A stretch of DNA of 12,729 nt from Gonium pectorale (taxonomy: Eukaryota; Chlorophyta; Chlorophyceae; Chlamydomonadales; Volvocaceae): NCBI GenBank assembly GCA_001584585.1, contig LSYV01000031.1:1095851-1108579 (forward strand), in the 5' to 3' direction. Positions 1-6,950 of this stretch are shown one piece after another (positions within the stretch are counted from its first letter, which is position 1; every line of letters begins with the position of its first letter). Both the position numbers and the translations under genes were made by a program. The notes below the pieces were generated by a model. It was given only the letters and a program-made list of their open reading frames with translations. It did no database searches and was not told the origin of the DNA.

Positions 1-684
1 ATGGCGAGGTGAGGTGACGTCAGGGTGGCGCGGGCGCCAGCCAGGCGACAGGGCCGGAGGAGTCTCACGCGCGCAGAGGCGTGGACTGAGGAGTCGCCGA
101 CGAAGGCCTTCACGTGTGGGTGTACCGGGCGAGTGGGCATCAATAGATATCCTCGGCTGGCTATCAACGCCTCAGTCCCACGGCTAGATGGCCAGTGGTC
201 AGCCGTCCGGCTTTGATTCCGGCTGCCCGTGCGCTTGGCCACCAGGGCCTCGCTGCCGGTCCGTGGCTGGACCGGCCTCCGGGGGAGCTGGGTCCACCCA
301 GGCCAGCTCAGCAGCTCCAGCCCACTACACTGTAGTGAACCAACCCGTACGCAGCGGGCGCCCGCTCAGGGTCCGCACGGTCGGCCCCCTTCCAGCCTCC
401 ACCTCCACCCAGTTCTGGTCCAGGGGCCCGCCAGACCTGACCCCACCCGCCCCACCCTGGACCTCGCCCCGCCCCGCCTCACTCCGCCGTCCGCCCACCT
501 GCTGCGCACGGGGCGTTCTTTCCCAACCGCCCCCTGCCCCCCGGGACACGGCCCCAGACGCTCAACCCCGCGCGCTACCCCGCCCCGCTCCCATTCGCCC
601 CGCACGGCCTGCGTTCCACGCCACCAGCTGCCACCGTGCCCGCTGCGCCAGGCGAGCCGCCACGCCCCCCCTCCTGCCCCCCAC
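1..684 (-). other. Intron 4 of LCYE (3' end not reached)
   Basis: After the exon 4 donor (GTGGGG on the minus strand, 684 downward) no stretch with lycopene-cyclase similarity was found as far as position 1. In particular, the LATVASGAA-type segment expected next in the family is not seen. The open frames on both strands here are GC-rich and low in complexity. The region is therefore read as intron, so the intron is at least 684 nt. A highly diverged exon cannot be excluded by eye. Confidence 0.6.
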
Positions 685-2658
685 CTGCTGCGGAAGACGC
701 GACCGTCCTTGGTGGTCAGCGCCGTCAGGCTGCCGCCCTCCACCACGGCGATGTCCGCCACCTCGGCGGCGCTGAATCGGACGCCCGCGGCCGAGCAGAT
801 CGACAGCAGGTGCTCGCGCAGCTTGCGGCGGCTCACGCGGCCGTAGCCGCGGCCCACGCGGACCTGATGGCGGGCGCCCGAGGGATGCGGGAGGGAGGAG
901 GCAAGTTCAAACCATGGACGGCGGGACGGCAGACTGGGGGTGGCTGCGCACGGAGGCGCGGCGGGAGCGGGGGGATGCGCGCTGTGGATGATGGGCTGCG
1001 GGAGGGTGGGGCGCATCTCCCTCTCCCGACAGGCACTCCGGCGCTACCCTCGCCTGCTCTTCTAGGCTACCGTATCGTTTTCGGCCCTCCCCTGCCCCTC
1101 GACCCTCGCCCGCCCCGGGTGCTACGCCGGGACGGCCCATGCGCGGCCCGGCCGTCAGCCCCGCCGCAGCCGCCGCCCCAAATGCGACCCCGACCCCACA
1201 TCCAGGGTCCCGGCGCGCCCGGCGCCGCCCAACGTGTCCGCCCACCCCGCCCCACCCCTGCCCGGCAGCCCGGCCCGGCCCCGGCGCCGATACCCCCCCC
1301 CCCCCGCGCCGTACGCCGCACCTCGTTGCCCTCCCCGAAGTAGCACAGGGCGTCCGGCCACGAGCACTCGAGCGTGTGGTCCATACCCAGGGCGCGGAAC
1401 TCGTCCGTCCACACGCCATAGTTGTTGACGATGGGCGCGTCCAGGCCTGGGGAGGGTCCCCGGAGCGGGTGAGGAGCGGGGTATGGAGAGAATAAAAGGC
1501 GTTCTCATTAGAACAGCCTGGGGCGCATGCCGTCCATAGGAGGGGATGAGGAGGGGGTCGGGGTGGCAGCAGCAGCGATGAGGACAGCTGGCATGCCCTG
1601 CGCATGGGTGGTGGGCTCGTGGCGCAGCGGCGCCCTCTAGGCCGGAGTCCGGTGCACGGGGTGCGGGAGTCCGGTGCACGGGTGCGGGCACGCAGCCACT
1701 GCGGTGACGCGGCCGCCGGCTGCTGGCTGCGCAGCGTGGGCTGACGCCGCGTGCATGCTGTCGTGTTGGGGAAGGCGGAAATGAGCAGACGGCGATCCAC
1801 CAGTGCCAATTGAGTAATTGATCATCGCGGCGCTTTGCTCTGTGGTGATGCAGTACACGCCGACAGCGCTGTGCGGGCGTCCCGCCCGCCACCCCCCGGG
1901 CAGCAGCCCGAGCCTGCGCCGCACGCCTCGCGAGCGGGCACCACAGGTCGCGCTGGAGCGTGGGACCCGTCCCCGCAACGCGAACCCACAAGGAACCGTC
2001 CCCGGGACCGGTTGAGGTGGGGCGGGCGAGCCGGCATTGGGGATAGAGGAAGTACGGGAGCGGGCCCGGCGCGGGCGGGTTGCGGAGTGGAACCGTATCG
2101 CGGACGACGGAAGACCGGTCCCGCCGAGGGCCGAAACCCCGAACCTCCGACACGCCCGCACGGCCTTACCTAGGACGTTCACCGACAGCCCACGCTTGGC
2201 CAGCTCGGCCGCGAGGAAGAGCCCCGCCGGCCCGGCGCCCACAATCGTCACGTCGGCTGTGGTCGCAGGGTCAGCCGGCTGCAGGGCCGAGGCGATGGAG
2301 GCCTGGCTGGCATCGGCCTTGCTCGCCTGACGGGCGACCACACGCGTATCGTGAGGTGAGAGTTCGCTCGCAAACAAACGTTAGGGACCTGGTGGGCATA
2401 ATTCACCTGCAGGTTGACGAGCGCGGCCTCGTAGTGGCCCTCCCTGATAGTTTGGTTGAGAGCGGCAGGCTCCGCGCGCTCCACGACCGCTGTTGCGCCG
2501 GCGCTGGTCGCATCTGGGCTCTCCACAACGCTGGCATGGCAGGCGACCCGGCGGGCAGCGGCACTGGAGTGCAGTGCGCAGGCCTTGCGGCCCGCCTGGC
2601 GAGCAGCAGCCGACGCCGAGGCGTTGGCGCCAAGCTTAGCACCCAGAATTGAGCTCAT
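685..2658 (-). CDS. LCYE: Lycopene epsilon-cyclase, plastid (N-terminal part, 4 exons; 3' end beyond window)
   Basis: Lycopene cyclases are FAD/NAD(P)-type flavoproteins of the plastid that cyclise the ends of lycopene; the epsilon enzyme leads to alpha-carotene and lutein. Read as complement of 2407-2658, 2170-2326, 1322-1446 and 685-863, giving 237 codons plus 2 nt. Residues 1 to about 45 are Ala/Ser/Arg-rich, like a transit peptide. Residues 109-119 (DVTIVGAGPAG) are the Rossmann dinucleotide site. NNYGVW lies at 144-149 and GYGRVSRR at about 184-191, both cyclase hallmarks. The contexts LGLDAPIVNNYGVW and GRGYGRVSRR fit epsilon better than beta cyclases, which usually have a Trp-Pro before NNYGVW. 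The ATG is the first in frame after an in-frame TAA 30 nt upstream. All joins keep phase (0, 1, 0) with GT-AG borders. The catalytic C-terminal half is not in the window. Epsilon rather than beta is inferred from motifs. Confidence 0.9.
864..1321 (-). other. Intron 3 of LCYE (458 nt)
   Basis: GT-AG intron, phase 0. On the sense strand the donor GTGCGG is followed about 16 nt later by a 13-G run (C run at 1293-1305 on the given strand). The acceptor is CATCAG. No coding signal was seen inside. Confidence 0.8.
1447..2169 (-). other. Intron 2 of LCYE (723 nt) with a 22-bp tandem duplication
   Basis: GT-AG intron, phase 1 (donor GTAAGG, acceptor CCCCAG). It holds a near-exact 22-bp direct duplication at 1644-1687 (see the repeat entry). 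Long GC-rich open frames cross it on both strands. None resembles a known protein, and the exon join across the intron is phase-perfect and conserved in sequence, so no exon appears to be missing. Confidence 0.8.
1644..1687. repeat. 22-bp tandem duplication in LCYE intron 2
   Basis: Two adjacent copies beginning GGAGTCCGGTGCACGGG, at 1644-1665 and 1666-1687, differ only near their 3' ends. This is a short local duplication with no evident function. Confidence 0.85.
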
Positions 2659-3169
2659 TGCCTTAAGTGTTGAAATTGACAGGTTCAATTATGTCAGGCG
2701 TGCAAGAAAGAATTTGCTTGCACGGAGGGTCAGGACGTGATCTTGCGTGGCCTCCGGCTTGGCACACACACAATCCCAATCGATGTTGCTGGGGACAGTG
2801 ACAAGACCTGTTCACTCGGGCAGCAACGGTATTTCAACGGTCTCTCGTCCAAACCTCACGCATAGCCTCGAAGCTCGAACCCTGGACACCCGTTACCTGT
2901 GTGTAGTAAGGAATAATTACAACCCAAACTTATTTACCAGTGTAAAGACAGCAAGGGACACAAAAACTCGCACGCGGACGTTGGTGCTTACATTGTCATT
3001 CAATTGATATCGGGATTGAATTTTTATCATCGCAATGTCACAAGTCACTGCAAGACCTACGTTATAAGCAGGGTTGGGACACCACTACGGTAGCTATTTG
3101 GAAAGCCGAAGGGAAACCTCTTTGGTCATTGCCTGCCCGCCGAGCTTGCGTAACAGCTGAGCAGGCGGG
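2659..3169. promoter_or_regulatory. Divergent upstream region shared by LCYE and BBS5
   Basis: About 510 nt separate the two divergent start codons, so both 5'UTRs and both core promoters should lie here. The part from about 2890 to 3070 is clearly richer in A/T than the rest of the window. A TATA-like GTTATAAGC at 3061-3069 lies about 105 nt upstream of the BBS5 ATG and could serve that gene. At 2873-2882, GCTCGAACCC resembles, with two mismatches, the tub-box motif of Chlamydomonas cilia genes; this is weak. No ORF with family similarity was found. Transcription start sites cannot be placed from sequence alone. Confidence 0.6.
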
Positions 3170-6100
3170 ATGGCGGACCTCCTCTTCGGCGCCCAAACAC
3201 GGGAGGTGCCCTTCTGCTGGCAGGATAGAGAGATTCGTTTCGACAGCAGTTTAATGGACGTGGGGCCACGGCAGGGCGAGGAGGTCGTGGCCGTGCTGGT
3301 GAGCCGATGGGGCCCCACATCTTTCACAGCACGGGTTCCAACCTCGGGTTTTCATCACCACCCAGGACTCAATTGAAGACACGAAAGGTAATAATGGCGA
3401 CCAGGGGGAGCTGCGGGTCACGACGCTCCGGCTCATCTGGACCTCCAAGAAGAATCGCCGGACCAACATCTCCATCGGGCATAACTGCATAACGTCCGTC
3501 AACACCCGGGCAGCCCAGTCCCGGTTGAAGGGTAGGTGCTTGATATTTCCCTGGCACGGAGTTGTTGGGTCACGGGACTGGCACACGCGAGGCTATCCCC
3601 AATCTACGCCGGAGCGCGTCACATCCTAGCCCGAGAAACCCCTCAGGGGTGTTCCCAGCTAATGACAACTTCCTTGCTCCCTCCGTCCAATCGTACATGC
3701 CCTCTGTCCTGCTCGCACACAGGCCAAACGCAGTCCCTGTACGTGCTCACAAAGTACCACAACCAGCGCTTCGAGTTCATCTTCACGGCGCTGGCGGAGG
3801 GCACCGACATGCTGTTCGCCAGCGTGCAGGGCGTGTTTAAGGCTTACGACAACAGCCGGCTGTACCGGGACCTCAAGTTGCGAGGTGGGGCTCAGGGGCA
3901 GTTGACGGGTAGCGGTTGGTGGGTGGCAGTTGGCAGGTGGCGGTTCAGGTCGGCCCGTGCCGGGTGGCTGCAGCAGTCTGTGGAGGGATTGGGGAAGAGC
4001 CGGCGCGGCAGCGCCTGCACCTTCAAAGGCACATGTTAAGCGACACGGCGGCGCGTGTGCGCGTTCCAGGCCACAAGGGAGGGGCAGGAGAATGGTCCCC
4101 AAGCGCTTGGGGAGAGGCGATGAAGGGGCGAGTGGCAGTGCAGCATATGTGTGGTGCCGAGTGATCAGTGCTCGTCGCGCTGACCCGGTCCGCTGTGTGC
4201 GGTGGGCGTGGCCCGCTGGAGCGCCACCGCCGCCCCGGGCTTTCTCTGGCGCACGCTGGAACCAGGGCCGCCGCATGGGCTTCGCCCAACAGCCACGGCG
4301 CCCGGGATGCCAGGCGTACACGGACAGGTGGCGGTGGGCACTGAGCAGATGGCGGGTAGGCGGGTGGCGTCCTTGCCCGTGGTGCAAGGTGAGGTGCTAC
4401 GTGCGAGATGAGAGCTGAGGGCCGCGGTCATCCGTGGTGGAGCCCGCGGTGACGGCAGCAAGCACGGTGGCGGGGGCAGCTGCCTGGGAGTGCCGGTGCT
4501 GTGCGCCAGAAGTGCGCCAGAAGTGCTCCAGGAGTGCGCCAGAAGTGCGCACTTATGGCGCACAGCATGCATAGGGCATCAGGCGTCCGCTTGTGCGCGG
4601 TAAAGGGTGGCAGGGTACGGCGCCACGACCTGCCGCCGCTGCTGCCGCGGCGTCCGCAACGTCTCTGCCCCTCCCGCCCCTCAACTTGGGCTTGCAGTAC
4701 GCGACTCGCAACTCCCTCTTACCTCCTGGGCTGCGGCATCGTGGGGCGACCTGGCGGGGTGGCGGGTACCGATGGATAGGACGCTTGGCGGTGGTGGCGG
4801 CGCGGTCGTCCGGGGCACGCGTCCAGCGTACTGCCCCTCGGTACCAGCCACCTCGCCTTGCTGCTTCATTGTGTGGCTCCATACTGTCGCATGCGAGGCA
4901 TCGGTGACCCGAGACCCAGCCCCTGGCCGCCCGCCCCGGCACACTGACTGCACCAGTCAGCTACAAGTGCTCCGTCACATGGCCCATCCTCTTGCAAGAC
5001 ACCCGACCCCACCGGCCCGCCCCATCGCCGCCACCCTGTCCCGCCGCCAGGTGCGCTCATCATCGAGCGCGAGCTGAAGCTGCTGCCGCTGGAGCAGACG
5101 TACAGCCGCGTAAACGGCGTGTGGAACCTGTCCGCCGAGCAGGGCAACCTGGGCACGTTCTTCATCTCCAACGTGCGCGTCGTGTGGTATGCCAACCTGG
5201 CCGAGAACTTCAACGTCTCCATACCATACCTGCAGGCAAGGGCAACGGCGCAAAGGTCCCCGCCAGGGACGGGGGGTAGGGGGATGGGGTCTATCCGTCA
5301 TCGGAGGGCCATGCCCGGAACGGACCCGAGGGCCCTCCGGGCCCTCCCCCTGCCGCAACGCACTGCGTCCGCATGCCGTCACCATCAACCCCCCTCACCA
5401 TACAGGCGCCCCAGGGCTTCTCTAGCGAGAAGGCCTTCCAACCCACTACCCCCCGTCCCCTGTTCACTGCCCCGTGCCAAGCCCTCACCGCCCCTTTCTC
5501 GCCTTCTTCCCCTCCACCACACCGCAAAGCATCCCACGACCCTTGTCGCCTCGCTCAGATCCGCTCCGTCAAGGTGCGCGACTCCAAGTTCGGACAGGCG
5601 CTGGTGATCGAGACCACCCCCGCCAGCGGGGGCTACATCCTGGGCTTCAAGGTGGACCCCAAGGAAACCCTCGACTACGTCTACAAGGAGATCAGCAGCC
5701 TCTGGCAGGTGGGTGGGGCCACAGGCACACACAGACACCCGCATGGTCTAGGCCTTTAGGCGTGCTTTTGATGGAGGTGTGTGCTGCCGGCCGATGGAGT
5801 CTTCATGCGGCGTTGGGGTGCGGGCCGGCGGCGCTGCAGTGCGGTTGCGGAGGCCATGGGGCTACCGTGCAGGATGGACAGGCTCCGGGCGCGACAGAAG
5901 GCGGGACTGAGTAACCGGTATGCTGTTGGCTTCGGTCGGTCTGACCGCTACCGGTACGCTGTTGTCGGCCGCGTGCCCTCCCCCAGCTCGGCACCTGGTT
6001 ACAGAATGGTGTCCATGCCCTCCCTCCCACGACGCCCTTCCTCCCGCAATGCCCTTCCTCACATGATGCCCTCCCTGCGCCCGCCCGCTGCGTACCGCAG

Positions 6101-6615
6101 GTGTACGCCGCCAACCCGGTCTTCGGGGTGGAGTACAAGCCGGACGCGTCGGGGATGGGGCACGGCGGCCTCAGCATCGCGCCCAGGTGGGAAGCTGGGC
6201 TGGCGGCATGTTGAAGAGGGGGGCTGGCGAACGGAACATCATGGTATGCCCACAAGGGCGTGTCGCTGTCCTTGGCACTGCGTGCTGAGTGCTTGTTCCA
6301 GAACCCTCCATGCTCGTGTAGGTAGGCGGTTTTGTGCTCCCAACCCGCAGCAACTACAGTACCCCAGCCAACAGTCGAGCGTGCCCCCAGCCCCCGCCTG
6401 GCGCCTTACGTGCCCTCTCCTTATCGCTGAACTGCCACAGTGAACAAGACATCGAAATCGTGGAGCCGCCCGAGCGGGGCGATGCGCTCGCGCAGTACTA
6501 CGCGGATGCCACTAAGGGCGTCGACCGCGACCCCGTCTTCTGCTCGGAGCTAGGGCTGGCGGTGGAGCAGCTGAAGGAGGGTCTAACAATTGAGCAGCTC
6601 TGGAGCGTGCTGTAG
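3170..6615 (+). CDS. BBS5: BBS5, BBSome subunit (complete, 7 exons, 350 aa)
   Basis: BBS5 is a core subunit of the BBSome, the coat-like complex that moves membrane proteins out of cilia; it carries two PH-like domains reported to bind phosphoinositides. Read as join(3170-3298, 3366-3531, 3723-3884, 5051-5235, 5559-5708, 6101-6186, 6441-6615), 1053 nt. Phases agree at every join. Length is close to animal BBS5 (about 340 aa). Family hallmarks are EDTKGNNGD at about 47-55, RFEFIFTAL in PH1, [21 protein letters not shown] and VRDSKFG in PH2 (about 153-277), then a C-terminal tail with DRDPVF and [14 protein letters not shown]. An in-frame TGA at 3158-3160 makes the ATG at 3170 the first possible start. 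Intron 4 starts with GC, not GT. It is divergent from LCYE and tandem with the next gene. Identification is very secure; exon borders are eye-derived. Confidence 0.97.
3885..5050 (+). other. Intron 3 of BBS5 (1166 nt)
   Basis: Largest BBS5 intron, phase 1 (donor GTGGGG, acceptor CCAG). It contains an 11-bp tandem array at 4501-4550. Several GC-rich open frames cross it on both strands, but none has recognisable family similarity or a hydrophobic or charged pattern typical of a real protein. No transposon ends or RNA gene were recognised. Confidence 0.8.
4501..4550. repeat. 11-bp tandem repeat, about 4.5 copies, in BBS5 intron 3
   Basis: Unit GTGCGCCAGAA begins at 4501, 4512, 4523 (variant GTGCTCCAGGA), 4534 and 4545 (partial). 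The last partial copy runs into an imperfect palindrome ending GGCGCAC near 4562. A small minisatellite of this kind should vary in length between strains. Confidence 0.88.
5236..5558 (+). other. Intron 4 of BBS5, GC-AG type (323 nt)
   Basis: Exon 4 ends ...CTGCAG and the intron begins GCAAGG at 5236; exon 5 starts at 5559 after CTCAG. The protein join (SIPYLQ then [12 protein letters not shown]) matches BBS5 without a gap, so there is no room to move the donor to a nearby GT. A strong U1-pairing context (CAG|GCAAGG) is typical of the minor GC-AG class. Confidence 0.9.
5709..6100 (+). other. Intron 5 of BBS5 (392 nt) with repeat-derived pyrimidine tract
   Basis: GT-AG intron, phase 0 (donor GTGGGT, acceptor ACCGCAG). 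The 3' part consists of four tandem pyrimidine-rich 17-mers at 6015-6082 (see the repeat entry). An imperfect duplication around CCGGTATGCTGTTG / CCGGTACGCTGTTG lies at about 5916-5965. No coding signal was seen. Confidence 0.8.
6015..6082. repeat. 17-bp tandem repeat, 4 copies, ahead of BBS5 exon 6
   Basis: Four diverged 17-mers begin at 6015, 6032, 6049 and 6066, each of the form ATGCCCTYCCTCCC plus three variable bases. They end 18 nt before the exon and form the polypyrimidine stretch of this 3' splice site. Confidence 0.75.
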
Positions 6616-6950
6616 ATGGGGGCTTTGCACCAAAGGCCCGAGCTGCATGCCGGGGACGAGGGAGGGTTTGCGGTACGGGTGTCGACGCACACCTGTGCGA
6701 AGCAAATGCATGCAGTGCCGTGTCTCTCGACAAAAATTCTGAATTTTGGTGTGCCCGAGCCGAGAAAGTATCTCGCGCCAAATCCGTCCGGCAGTCGTCC
6801 AGACACTCCGGCCCGCGCTTCCTGCGCTTCTGTCCACGCTGTAGACCGGCTTAATAAGAGGCCAACCTTGCTGCGTGTTTTGTAAACACGCATCCCGGAA
6901 AAAGCGCGCACTTCGCGTTCAAGGCTCCTCGCGTCTCGGAATCGCTACCA
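6616..6950 (+). promoter_or_regulatory. BBS5 3'UTR and 5' region of the CBM20-SAP gene
   Basis: Only 335 nt separate the BBS5 stop from the next ATG on the same strand. The single TGTAA (6881-6885) puts the BBS5 cleavage site at about 6895-6905, leaving about 50 nt for the next 5'UTR. The promoter of the downstream gene therefore probably lies inside the BBS5 3'UTR. A perfect AT-rich palindrome (7+1+7 nt, 6733-6747) and an AT-rich TTAATAAG (about 6851-6858) are the only notable elements. Confidence 0.55.
6881..6885 (+). terminator. TGTAA poly(A) signal for BBS5
   Basis: This is the green-algal type poly(A) signal and the only TGTAA between the BBS5 stop and the next gene. It implies a 3'UTR of about 280-290 nt. 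Confidence 0.65.

Noticed and set aside
366..684. Continuation of the LCYE exon 4 frame to the left
   Set aside because: Similarity to lycopene cyclases stops at the GTGGGG donor; beyond it the translation is Gly/Trp/Arg low complexity.
907..2153. Long minus-strand open frames of about 300 and 330 codons across the LCYE introns
   Set aside because: They are Arg/Pro/Gly/Ala-rich shadow frames of GC-rich DNA. Only short parts carry the LCYE exons, and those exons join correctly by splicing.
2873..2882. Tub-box-like GCTCGAACCC as a definite cilia-gene element
   Set aside because: Only 8 of 10 bases match and it is a single copy; such a match is easily expected by chance in 500 nt. Kept only as a weak remark.
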